Shown here: positions 23,589 through 35,202 of the stretch, in pieces
Numbering within the stretch: the first letter of the stretch is position 1
Layout of the letters: each line of letters opens with the position of its first letter
DNA from: Paraconiothyrium sp. Pb-2020
Lineage: Eukaryota; Ascomycota; Dothideomycetes; Pleosporales; Didymosphaeriaceae
DNA length: 64,000 nt
Assembly: GCA_022419385.1 (NCBI GenBank)
Contig: JAJUBI010000003.1
Coordinates: 124,001-188,000, forward strand
Direction of reading: 5' to 3'
Position numbers and translations under genes: made by a program
The notes under the pieces: model-generated
Told to the model about the DNA's origin: nothing
The model's input: only the letters and a program-made list of their open reading frames with translations
Database searches by the model: none

Positions 23589-24140
23589 GTCGCGCTTTAG
23601 CATATTCAACCCACACCCCTGCACGCTGTTCCGCGAGTGTTCCCCACATTCTGTATATTGCTGTCTTCGGCAAACAGGGCAGGATTCAGGCTAAGTGCGG
23701 CAAAGCGAATGTGGGGGACGTGGTGCTAGCGGGAGGCTGCATCGGGCGTTTTATAGTTTATTTCATCGCTTGTCGTGTTGGCAGTGTATCCATGTACTTG
23801 TGTAGCTGCAGATTGCAAGTCGTTAGAATTATATGCTGTTATTTTTCGCTGCTTGAGATTCTCTTGTGAGTTGTGTTTTCGAGATTTGCAAAGAGGTGGC
23901 GTTTTGACTGATAAGTCGGGATTTCCTCATGGTTCTGCGCACTCGTCGTTTCTCGATCGACTGGGGGAAACAGACCGCCATGCGATGACGGCTGTTGAAG
24001 CGCGACCTTCAAATTAAACAATTTCCAAGGTAAAAAGATCACCAGGGACCGTTTTTGAGACGATGCATGAATTCATTCAAAGATATCGTATACTCTACAA
24101 GACCGGGAAATGCTTACACCCCACTCACACTTTCTACCCC
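23589..24140. other. Intergenic, convergent 3' ends
   Basis: Shared 3' region of two convergent secreted-protein genes. No gene or repeat seen. Confidence 0.5.
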
Positions 24141-24953
24141 TCAAAGCGGACCATCTACAAAGACCGCGCCTGAGCCGTTGTCCGAAGACACACCGTTCCT
24201 CGCCAGCAGCGCATCGAAGTTCGGGTTCAAGCCCTGCGAGAAGTCGTTGGTGAAGTAATTCGGTGTGTCGTGCACGGGGATCGAAGACGTGTTCGACGAC
24301 GGCGTTGACGCTTTGCCCGTAGAGTAGGCGAAGGCAAGGCGAGAGCTGCTGGTTGGCGCGATCCGCACGGAGCCCGAGGTGCCGGTCCAGGTGGTGCAGC
24401 CGGAGCACTTGGCTGTGAACTGCCAGTGGGAGCCGTTGACTTTGTTACCCGCGTTAAGGAGAGTGTAGGTTGCGCCTGTGTAGGAGGTTGGGGTGGTGTG
24501 GCCGCTATATTCTTTGGTTAGTACTCACCTTCTGCAGCGTTCTAGCTCTGGACTTACGTAGCCCACCGCGATGAGACGGTCGCCTTCTGGCCGTTGGGAT
24601 ATGCGACGGTCAACGGGTTCCTGACCATGTTGCCGCCCCAGGCGAGACCGATCCAGCCGAGTTGGTTGGGAACAACGGCCTGGATGACGGCGTTGTAAGG
24701 TCCCGAGGGGGCATTGCTAGGGAGCGCAAAGCGGAATACGATGTTGGCAGTAAGCGAATATGCGGCTTTGTACTCGGAGAAGGTGAAGCCAGTCTCTTGA
24801 TCAACGTATGTAATGGTTCCTTCGGCTCGCCGTTGCACTTCAGACGAGGGGCGTCCAAGAGCTGCAATTTACGTTAGCAAGTTTTGTTATAGATGCGATT
24901 CAATAAGACATACCGAGACCGGCCAGAGCCGCGAGCGCAAACGAAAGCTTCAT
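24141..24953 (-). CDS. Secreted AA8-like (cellobiose-dehydrogenase-type) cytochrome domain protein
   Basis: Exons 24953-24914, 24861-24558 and 24504-24141 join in phase to 235 residues. A signal peptide (MKLSFALAALAGL) leads into one domain of the cellobiose-dehydrogenase cytochrome type. It has GWIGLAWGGNMVRNPLTVAY, with the candidate axial Met, VSSRWATGHTTP, and NGSHWQFTAKCSGC, with the candidate axial His and the conserved CxxC disulfide. AA8 domains bind haem b and carry electrons, in known cases to lytic polysaccharide monooxygenases. No flavin dehydrogenase domain and no cellulose-binding module follows. The last 70 residues are Ser/Asn-rich and look unstructured. Haem binding is inferred from the motifs. 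Confidence 0.85.
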
Positions 24954-26932
24954 CTTAAATGCTGTGATCCGTTCGGGAGGATTACACTGTCGGGCCAAAA
25001 GACAAGAGATGTTCTTAAGACAGGCAAGAAGAGGGCTCGTATCACTATCGTCCAGCGAAAATTGGGCACGATCTTCGCTTTAGTACCGTAAATCTCGCCA
25101 AGGGCCTATCTGTCATTATCCTGCTCTTGTTCCGGGTCCAGGGCTCGAGTCGGCTGCGATATACAAGCACATGCCCACGATAGACTAGTAGGGCCTTCAG
25201 GTCGCATCCCAGTTCACGCGTGACTATTGAGGGCAACCTGGGTAGGAAGGCGAATATGCAAGCGAGACGGTAGTGAGGTCTGAAAAGGAGTGCTTTGATT
25301 GCATACGGTGTGGTGCGTCCCTCGGGCATCGTGGAATCTCAGTAGTCGGGCAAGCCGCCGTGGCGAAGTACTTGATTCGAGAAGGTGAAGTACAATCGCG
25401 TAATGTTGATTTGGAGCGTTCTGAGAGGCCAGACGATTTAACCGTATAGTATGTAGAGTGGCCATTAGATAGAGTAATAAGTAAATGTGGTTTTAAATAG
25501 CCGAAGTCTGCAACCACATGCCTGGCAGCCACGAGAAGCATGATGAGCACACCAAAGCTAATTCGATAAGAGAACTGTCTAGATTGATTTGAGTCTTAGC
25601 GAATGCTAGCGCACCAGTCGTATGGGTTTGCTTTTGCAACTTGCGTCGGCGGCGTATACTTTTCGAAGCCGCCACGATCCCGCCAAGAGCCCATGTTTCA
25701 AGAGCACGAGGCTGGCGCATTTGGATACACGGGGCCGATCACAATTTCTGGAGTTTCACTATCTAATCCACGTGGTGCTTGAATGTACCTCCACAAGTTT
25801 CCCATGTGGGGCGTGGGGACTGAGGGTCCTAGTCGACCAATATCTAATTTGGAATCATAGGCCTTCGGAAGATGATTCACCGTATCACAGAGGCTTTCCC
25901 GGGTTGAGCAGAATCATTGTTGACAAAAATAGATTCTGCACTGTCGGACCCAGCTGCCGTCTAGATTGTCGCGTGGATGGACCAAGAGATCAGTCTTGAG
26001 CCGCATAGTAGATCGAGCGTAACGCAATGAGATTGGTGTGAGCATGCGTCGGGAGTAACACTGTAGAAGTCGGCTTAGCTAATGTTTAGTGACGGATTAG
26101 CATCTAGAACGTGGTCAGTCACTAACAACACTTGGGCTTGAGCTTACTTCAAATCTGTTTCTGTCCACAAGCTGGCTATCTTCAAGCCAATCTTCGGGAC
26201 GTACCACAAGTGTAATTACAGCCTCAGCTTGCCGATCCTCAAGAACTGTCCGCTGTCCAGCGCGTCATCAGGGTCTAAATTGCGAGATGACAAGTTTCCT
26301 TCTGTTGTGGTGCAGGTGGAAACTTGACGATAGGGAGCCATTATTGTGCATAGGCCGATGTGTTCCTGCGTTGTCTCGTCATGGGAACCATGCTGTGATG
26401 TCTTCGGTCGTGAGGTGGGTAGCTTGACTGCGAGGTAGGACAGAAGGGACTTCGCGGCCTACTTGCTACGCGCGAAGATATCGTGTTTCTGTGTCTTGCG
26501 ATGCAGGCATTTTTGGTTCTCTTGAAGGTTCATGACGCAAGCCCCGAAAAAAAAATTCGTAGAAGTGTATATCAACTCACACACCACTCCAATCGCTGTC
26601 CTATAAGGCTAGGATTGGCCGTGGAGGAGCATCAGATGGCACACAAGAGAAAGGATCGTGCGATGGTACTACAATGCTACAGATAATGGTGAGAAGATGA
26701 GTAATTCCGTGGTCGTAAAGCAATCGAATACTGAACGGAAGGCGCGAAACGTAGCGCTATCCCAAACAAACTAGTCACTCACCAGCGCCCAAACCTGATT
26801 AGCGTAGATTTGGTCCTTGCCTTTCCTGGAGACTACTACTCTCGCTTTTTGGTCGACGTGCTCTTGACACTCCGAGTCAAGGGTGACTCCCGCACCGACG
26901 ATTCGAAGGATAACGCAGTGTCCTATTACAAC
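24954..26932. other. Long intergenic region
   Basis: About 2 kb with no supportable gene; the open frames are short and lack family motifs. Confidence 0.45.
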
Positions 26933-27946
26933 ATGGCACCATCCTTTGGCGAGTAAGTAACACTGTACTACCCATCACCAACCACTGTCAAGGCTAACTA
27001 GTGTACCTAGGGTCCTCCAGACCAATTTATTCACTTTTCTCATCGGCCCAGACGAGACACCCATTGTCGTCCATGCAGGCGTCATTGCGAGGCTCTCCGA
27101 CCCACTAGATCGCCTTGTGAACGGCCGTATGGCAGAAGCGCAGAACAAAGTGGCCCGATTTCCAGATCTGGAAGTCGAGGACTTCAGTCGCATATGCGAG
27201 TTCGCTTACCGTGGAACCTACACTCGCCCTGAGCCCAAGCGATTCTGCAATGACGAGGTCGATGCGGCTACGCAGATGTTTCACCTCGCTGATCCAATCT
27301 CGCCGTTCTTCGTGGCCAGAAACTACGATTTCGAGCATGACCGTCGCGAGGAACGTCCGGAATCCGTCGAGGGGCACCACTGTGAAGAATCTCCAGGATT
27401 CTATGGACCCAGTGTCTTCGATGACTTTACAAGCCCCCTTACGTCGTTCAGGAGTTTCCAGAATCCACATCATGGATCATGGCTTGAGTGGCCCGCCGGG
27501 TCCTTGGAAAACCGATCATGGAGAGAAAACTTTGCGCCGGTGTTCCTAGGTCATGCCCGTCTATATGCATTCGCTGAGCAGTACTTGATTACGGCACTCA
27601 AGAACAAAGCGCTTCAGAGCATGCGGGACGCTCTATCAGGATAAACGCTGTTCGTATCCGGTTTAGAAGCTGTCATTCGACTCGCTCGTTTCGCGTACGA
27701 CAGTGACCATATACCGACAGAGAGGGGAAAGTTGTCGACCCATTGAGGCAGGTTGTGGTTGCATACGTGGTTGCGCATCATCAGCATTTCCAGAACTACA
27801 CAGGCCATCGACACTTACTGGAGGCCCAGAACGAGTATGCCACTGACATCCTTGACTACGTCGCATATTGGTTTGATCCAAACGCTATACACGAGCGACG
27901 AGAGTCAGAGGGCATGCGGTCAGGTTATGATGACCTTCCGTGGTGA
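26933..27946 (+). pseudogene. BTB/POZ-domain protein, interrupted by a stop and a frameshift
   Basis: Exon 1 (26933-26952) joins exon 2 from 27011 across a GTAAGT...TAG intron. The fungal BTB core is clear: LFTFLIGPDETPIVVHAGVIA, LDRLVNGRMAEAQ and FSRICEFAYRGTYTRPEP. The distal helix region ends HARLYAFAEQYLITALKNKAL, then stops at TAA 27642-27644 after 218 residues. The normal continuation is still readable beyond the stop in the same frame (VIRLARFAYDSDHIP). After a one-base shift near 27730 it runs on as DPLRQVVVAYVVAHH to TGA at 27944-27946. The family's C-terminal half is therefore present but cut off. The TAA could come from a C-to-T change of CAA. Either a recent pseudogene, sequence errors, or a genuinely shortened protein. 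Confidence 0.65.
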
Positions 27947-29073
27947 ATTATGCAACGTCGATGCTTTTGCAAGCATGGACTGACGGTCGAAGTAGGAATG
28001 ACCTTGTAAGGGACCAGATCTGGAATGGTATTTACCCTTCCATCATGGCCGGAAGAGGCTATCTGCCACCCCGCTTTCGATCGCACTGATATTGCAAAGG
28101 AGCTGGTTTGACATGGCAGGCTTTTGAAAGTCGGATTGCTCCATGAAGTGGCTGATGTACGAGTACGCTCCAGCCTCCACGCAATGAGGGAAAGAAATCA
28201 AGAAGTGGTTTACCTTAACGTCTTTCATGATTCCATGATACTGGTAAATGGTCAATACAAAGGGCGTAGCTGAGCTCCAGATTGCGTCGCCATGAACTGT
28301 GCCATGACGGATAGTGGTCCTGCCGCAAGTATGTGACAAATTCCGTGCGGCCAACGCGAGTGGAACGCTGCTTCGGTCTATACTCCAACAGATCATTCAT
28401 CGTGGTAGGTGCAAGCGCGACCCTGGGTAGTAACGACTTAAGTGAAGCTACGCCTGGCTTACGCTGCACGCTTGAGGAGTGGTGACGCCTGATGCTCTGC
28501 AATGTACTCGCCTTGAACTGCGAGAGGATGTCAATTGCTTGAAGATGTCTTTTGGCTATTGCTCATCTCTGTTTGATTTCATTTGTTTTCTAGATAGTCT
28601 GTGATGTGATCTCAAGTGTAAATCCGGAGGATCGAATACCTAGTGGCGAGTTGATCCTCGTCGGACAGGAACATGATCTGCTAAAGTGGCAGAGGAGGAA
28701 CTCAAAAAAGAGAAGAATGCGCGGGTGTTAAAGTGAATGATCCACAAGTCGGGGCCTAGTGCGCGCCAAGGGTGTTCTAGTGGTGCACGGTCCAACAGCG
28801 CGGCATCGTTCTTTGGACGCTCCGCGACTTTGACAAGTTATAACAAAGCCGCTGCCCGCTCAACGTTGACAGGCTCCTCTTTTCCTTCTTCCTCCACCAC
28901 TTCTGCTGCCAAGTGCTGGTCAGCCTTGCCCTCCGGAACAAAATAGCCCCAGCCTCCGAACTCGCGAGCTTGAGCCTCGTTCGCTCACTTGCGCCGGGCG
29001 CTCACTTCACTAGCACCCTCGACGAAACCGCAAACCGACGCGCTCACGGCGCACCACCCGTTCTTCTGCTAGC
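27947..29073. other. Intergenic upstream of SPT5
   Basis: No gene found. The last 200 bp before the SPT5 ATG is CT-rich with CTTCTTCC-type tracts, consistent with a core promoter. Confidence 0.45.
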
Positions 29074-32000
29074 ATGTCTGACTACGAGTCCGACGGCGAG
29101 GACTTCAACCCGCAGCCTGAGGTTGATGAGGATGACGTGCCTGCAAGCGACGACCGCAAGCCTGTGATCGACGATGATGAAGACCACGCTCCAGCGGCCG
29201 CCCCTCGAGGCAACGAGGCTGAAGAGGAAGACGAGGACGAAGAAGGCGGCGAAGAGAACGATGACGATGAAGACGACGAAGAGGATGAGGACGATGAAGA
29301 CGAGGTTGTGGTAAGATGAGGCGCGACAATATTCAGGCATGCGCTGACTCTAGACAGACTCGTCCCAAAAAGCGCAAGAAGCTTATGCGGCGACGCAATC
29401 AGTTCATTGAAGAGGAGGCCGAGGTCGACGAGGACGAAGACGAAGAGGAGGACGAGAACGACGACTTCGCCGACGAGGTCCATCCGGACGACTTGCTCGA
29501 GGCCACCCAGGCCGACCTCGACGATCGCCACCATCGCGAACTAGACAATCGGCGGCAGGCGGAGCAAAACCTCGATGCGGAAGAAGTGGCTAGGCAGATG
29601 GACGAGAAGTACCGCCGGCGTGAAATGATGAGTGCTCGCCGAGCAGCGACCGGCGCAGTACCGACATCGCAACCCACTATTGATGATCCTTCAATTTGGG
29701 TTCTCAAGTGCCGTCCCGGCAAAGAGCGCGAGGTCATTATGTCTATCATGAAGCGAATCGACGAGCAGCTCCGCTATGGCCCCATGCCGCGTTTATTCGG
29801 CTTTCGAGCGCGGGGGTTCCATGTCGGGATACATCTATGTTGAAGCCGACGCGAAACAGGACATGATGGCTATAGTGGACGGTGTCATTCACGTCTTCCT
29901 AGGAACAGCACCAATCTCGATCGAAGTCAAAGAGCGAACGGAGCTTCTGCGCAAGCGCAAGCGCACGCCGCTCGAGGAGGCAAATTCGTGCGCATAAGCC
30001 GTGGTCTGTACAAGGGTGATCTTGCGAAGATCTCTGAAGTCAACGGCAATGGTCTTGACTGCACCGTGCAGCTTGTTCCGCGTCTCGACTATGGGCTGAA
30101 CGAAGATGCGAATGCCGCTGATGGCGCAAAACGCAAACGCCCGGCTTTCGCGTGTCCAAGAACGCCCCCCACAAAAGCTGTTCAACGAAATGAAGCGAAG
30201 AAGCGACACATGAAGCATCTCAACATGGTCGGATCAGGCAACCAGAAGATGTACACCTACAAGAACGAAGACTACGTCAACGGCTTCCTTATCAAGGAAT
30301 ACAAGGTCAACCATGTTTCTGCCGAAAATGTGAACCCGCGGATGGAGGAGCTGCAATTTTTCGCTACTCCCGCCGCCGACGGCTCCGACGGCATGGATCT
30401 TTTGGCTGTACAGGCCGCACAAAAGGCTGGACAAACGGGCTCTAGCTTCCTTACCGGCGACAAGGTGGAGGTCTACGATGGCGAACAAAAGGGTCTTCGC
30501 GGTATTACTGTGACCTCCAAGGGTGACATCGTAACGATCCGCGTCACAGACGGTGATCTGAAAGGTCGCCGAATCGATACCCCAGTCAGGACCCTTCGTA
30601 AATTGTTCCAAGAAGGTGACCACGTCAAGGTCATTGGTGGAAGCAAGTACATTGACGAAGTTGGTATGATCACCAAGATCAGGGACGATAAGATTACCCT
30701 GCTTTCCGATTCGACCCAGACCGAGATCACTGTTTTCAGCAAGGACTTGAAGCGCGCAGCAGATTCGGCTACGCTTGGACCAGACTCAAAATACGACCTA
30801 TACGATCTAGTGCAGATTGAGTAAGTGTCACACCTCTTGTCTTCTATGCATTTACTGACTAAATAGTGCATCAACCGTGGGTTGCATAATCAAGGTCGAT
30901 CGTGAAGTGCTGCGTGTGCTTGACCAGCAAAGCACCGTCCGCACCCTTCTGCATACTCAAGTTTCTGGCCTTGTTGGGCGCAATAATAGGGCCGTTGCAA
31001 CAGATCGGGACGGCTCCGAGATTCGAAACGACGATACTGTCAAGGAGCATGGTGGAGAGAACCGACAAGGAAAGGTAATCTACATACATCGCGGTCAACT
31101 CTTCGTTCAGAACCGGGAATACACCGAAAACAATGGTGTGTTTGTTACTCGTAGCACGAATGTCGTCACAATGGCCGCGAAGAGCGGACGCGCACAAGCA
31201 GGAGGACCTGATCTTAGCGGCCTCAACCCTGCCTTACAACAGCCGAATGGCGGTGCTGGTGCCATGGCTCCACCCCAAGCGCGGACATTTGGAAGAGATA
31301 GGATGATTGGCAAGACCATCACCGTTCGAAAAGGCCCCTACAAAGGTCTCCTCGGTATCGTCAAAGACACTATGGGCGACGACGCTCGCATCGAGCTCCA
31401 CACCAAGAACAAGCAGATCACGATCAAGAAGGAGCTTCTCACAGTCAAAGACCCCGTCACAGGCAACAGCACAGACTTCGGCGGCGGCAAGTTCCCTAGC
31501 CGTTCGCGCGGTGGCTTCGGGGGTGCTACGCCCTACAACGGCGGCGGTCGCACGCCTGCTTGGGGCGGAGGCGGTTCTCGGAACGGTCCGTCATGGGGCG
31601 GTGCCACGCCAGCTGCGGGTGGCAGCGGTGGTCGCACTCCAGCCTGGGGTGGAGGCGGCGGTCGGACGCCCGGATGGGCGGGGGGGGGGTGACGGCTCGC
31701 GAACTGCATATGGCGGCGCGACTGCATATGGCGGCGCAACCTCCTACGGCGGCGCAACCGCTTACGGCGGGAACGATGGTTCGAGCACTTCGTACGGGGG
31801 CTTCAACTCGGGTAGTCGGACGCCCGCATGGGGCGCGGGTGCGTCTTCAACTAACGCAAAATCGAATCTCTCGGCCCCGACGCCCGCGGCGTACTCAGCA
31901 CCTACACCTGGTGGGTATGGATATAGTGCTCCTACCCCGGGTGGGCCGCCGCTTGATGCCCCGACACCGGGGAACTACAATGCTCCTACGCCGGGCAACT

Positions 32001-32095
32001 ACACGGCCCCTACGCCGGGAGACTATTACACCACGCCTGCTGCGGCGCCGACCCCTGGGGCTTGGGGTGGTGATGAGGATCCGAGGTACGATTAG
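29074..32095 (+). CDS. SPT5: Transcription elongation factor Spt5
   Basis: With Spt4 it forms DSIF, which clamps RNA polymerase II and controls elongation and mRNA processing. Exons: 29074-29310, 29358-30820 and 30867-32095. Order of parts: very acidic N-terminus, the basic segment RPKKRKK, NGN domain (IWVLKCRPGKEREV to SAFERGGSMSGYIYVEA), then several KOW motifs (FVRISRGLYKGDLAKI, GDKVEVYDGEQKGLRGI, GDHVKVIGGSKYIDEVGMI, GKTITVRKGPYKGLLGI). A Gly-rich region with GRTPAWGGG follows, then a C-terminal repeat region of APTPG units. Three frame breaks are needed: near 29780 inside the NGN domain, near 29980 (one base missing before KFVRISRG) and at the G10 run 31680-31689 (one G too many). In an essential gene these look like consensus errors. 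Confidence 0.95.
31680..31689 (+). repeat. G10 homopolymer inside SPT5
   Basis: A run of ten G in the Gly-rich linker. Removing one G restores a single frame from GRTPGWAGGG into DGSRTAYGGATAYGG, so the run length is suspect. Confidence 0.85.
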
Positions 32096-33559
32096 TGTGT
32101 ATGATAGATAGAGCTGGGCTTGGGCTTGGGCTTGAGTTCAGGCTCTGAGAGAACGTGTATGGTTTCTTACCAAAGACCCGTCCTGGCGTGGACTACTTGT
32201 GTGCGTTTTAGTGCTTGCATTGCCGGCGTCACCATCGAAAAATGGGAATTTGTATACCGCTGTGGAATGGAGCGGTTAGCACATGTTTTGCACGCATTGA
32301 TAGAATCTTATTCATCCGTCGTCTTCATCTACTTCGCCTCTGCGATGTCCTGGCTTCTAGCCCCATGAAGTGCATGGGGCCATGGATGTAGTGTACAGTC
32401 GCGTGTGCTTGCTTGGACGTGTGCACAGTACATCGTCGATGTGGCTACGTCAACCGGGAATGAAAGTCGGTAGATTATGTCCGACTTAATCATACACGCG
32501 AAAGTACAATGGCGCGTGGTATAAGGCGTGTTCACTGCGCTGGCGCATACTCAGGCGCCTTATACGAGTCGACACCCACCATCAAAGAAACGCAGTGTTT
32601 GAGAGAGAGCTTTGCGCTAGCAGATGACACGTGGAGATCGTCGTTGGATGTGTAAAATTCTGGAAGATCAAGGGTGTTTTGTCCCCGGTGCATTTGCGGC
32701 CTTGGAGGTCTTGGAGGCGGTCTAATTCTGCGTGGGTAAGCGAGTCCGAGTAGTCACCCCAGCATTGTGAAGAGGAGAGGAGTGCGTTATGGAAGTGGGA
32801 AGCGAAGACGAAACGTTTTTGGGTCTACCTAATACGTATGGCGTAGCTGCTACACCGAAAGGAAGCACAAGGTGCATCGGTGTGCTCATGAAGCAAATCA
32901 GAAAGCGTTGGATGTATCGGAAACAAGTGTCTAAGTATAATATGGAACAACCACCCACGCTCGATAAAGGAGGGATAATCCCGCAAAAGAGAAACACGTT
33001 GAAGTGCAGGAGAAGAAGAAAACAATCAGGGGAAAGCTCCACGTGCAGCCACTGGATTGCGCCGGTTGCGTATGCGGGTTGAAAGTTCGAGACTCGGTTC
33101 TGATACCGAATGTACGGATGTCGACAGAAAAAGCAATGAAGCAAGACCCAAAGAAGCAAGTGCTGCCAGGAAAGTTTGAATCTGTGCAGGCGGGTTTTTA
33201 AGCGCCTGCAGCCCATTCTCAACGGCGCGCCTGATGTCCCACGAGCTCACGCGCGGATCCATCGGTGTCGACGAAGGCTTTCTTGATCTTGGATCTTCAG
33301 AATTGTGCGCAACTCCGAGCCTGGGTCGGAGTACGAAATCAGATGATTTGCACTGCAGAAGGGCCAGGTGTGAACGAGGCGATTGGTGCGGCGATGTTGC
33401 CGGTGTGTGTGAACCGCTCGTTGCTCATAGGCTAAATATCTCACGCGCCTCCCCCTTGCACTCTGCAGAAGTTGCAAAGATGCGAAATGTGGGGTGCGGA
33501 GGTGACCCGAGGTGGTCAGCCGGTGTTGAACGTCATGTTCGGAGACACTGCCCTTGCAA
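32096..33559. other. Intergenic, convergent 3' ends
   Basis: Between SPT5 and the F-box gene. It contains a short GGGCTT triplication near 32114 and no supported gene. Confidence 0.45.
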
Positions 33560-35202
33560 TCACTTATTGCAATGTTCCGTGCACGTTTTCCGCACGACCC
33601 ATTTCTCCCAGAACTTCCGTTGCGGGTAGGTGACCATAATGCCGTTGTCGCCGAGGATTTCGATGCTGTCGGTGTGACTGCAGTTGCACCAGGGAACGGA
33701 AGCTGGTGTGTCCGGAGACATAGGTGGGAAGTGGATATCGCCACCTTGCTCTGGCTCATCAGCGTCTGAGTGCTCTTCCACCGAGTCTACGCTTTCCTGG
33801 TCGTCATGGTCATTATAGTGGTAAGCGTGGTGAATGTCGTCGTCATCATCGTGGTGGTCGAATTCATCGCTGTGGCCATCGCTGCTGCTGTCGCTGGCCG
33901 TGAACTGATCGTCGGGCACCTCAACGCCCATCATCCACTGCTCGTCATAGTTCTTTTCGTAGTTGATGCGCCGTAGGCTTACCCAGTCTAATCTTGGCAT
34001 GTCCGTTCTGAGGAACCCGAGTACATCCTGCCACCGGCTACCATCCTTGAGTAAGACGTCCCTGAGCCTGAGACCACGAAGCTTTTCCCGATGCCTTCGC
34101 GCGAAGGCTATGATTTCGTCTGCGTCAAGGCGCCATGACTGAATGCCAAAGGCGAGCAGCTTTTCCCATTTGATGTTGTGGAATACCTCTTCAAGTCGCA
34201 GACTCAATGGTCTGTGTGACGGAAACCCTATATGTAGAGCTTGCATGTTTTTGGCGGCGCTAAATACCGCCCTCGACAAAGTCGAAAGCGCCCGCATACG
34301 ATTGTCCAAGTCTGTACCATCGTCAAAATGCAGCTCTAGGCAGGTCAGTCTTTCAGCAAGAACACTCAGAGTCGATGGCGGATCGTTCACAGCCCCTAGG
34401 ACGCTCTGCGGGCTCAGCATTGGCGACGAGAAGCGAGAGCAGGGTGACTTATTCGCAAGTAGCGCTGCACCAATGGTTTTGGTGGAATGCGAACAGGCTG
34501 GTGCCCACCTGAGTTCGACCAAGGTGCTTAACGGATCATGTTCTCGGATATATGAGATGAGAAGTCCATCTTGCTGATCCTGTAGTCGAAGTATCTGCAC
34601 ATGCTGCAGAGAAGTGAAAGCGGAGATTGCTTTATTCAGAACACGAGCGTCTTCCTCAGTCTCGACGATCTCCTTCTGCTCCTTCACTTTTTGGACGAAA
34701 TGTCTGACCTGCATGTACTCAGCACAAGCGATCGGGCGACGTTCTTGAGACGCACATCGAGAGTCCCGAGATTTTGGGGTAACGTGGGTAAGAGTTCGCG
34801 CACGCGTGCTCGTCCTGTGACCCTGTTAGTCACGCGCACATGGTCGAGAACAGAAGGTAGACTACAACCTTCAACGTAAAAAAATGGTACCATGTAGCTG
34901 AATTTTTTAACATGCTCGGCTAGGTGCTGCTGGCTGGCAATGTTTTCTAACCGCTTGAGGCCTTTGCGAGAGAAGCGTGTAGTGACGCGCGAGAACTGGT
35001 GGACAGCGCCCAAGTCGGAAAACCTCTTGCATGCTAGTCGAAAGTTGGCAATATCCTGGGACTGGTCTGGATCCGGTTCCGGGGGCAGTTCAAAACTCTC
35101 TTGAGATAGATAGGCACGCCGCTCGGGCCCTATGGGCTTTTCGGGATCTATGTGGTCAAGTATCTCGCGTAGGAGCTCGTTGGAAAGGTTGAGAATGCAC
35201 AT
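33560..35202 (-). CDS. F-box protein with a frame break
   Basis: F-box proteins are substrate adaptors of SCF ubiquitin ligases through Skp1. The N-terminus has an F-box-like segment, LSNELLREILDHIDPEKP, followed by FRLACKRFSDLGAVHQFSRV. The first frame runs from 35202 to about 34740. The conserved continuation CAEYMQVRHFVQKVKEQKEI and the long leucine-rich middle (LTCLELHFDDGTDLDNRMRALSTLSRAVF, LRGLRLRDVLLKDGSRWQDVLGFL) lie in the next frame to the stop at 33560. One base is off near 34730-34742 and no intron sites are present. The C-terminal part has a long Asp/His/Glu-rich stretch and ends in a short Cys-containing tail. The substrate is unknown. Total about 546 residues if joined. Confidence 0.75.

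Noticed and set aside
29082..29749. Long Ser-rich minus-strand frames opposite SPT5
   Set aside because: They are antisense readings of the acidic GAC/GAG repeats in SPT5.
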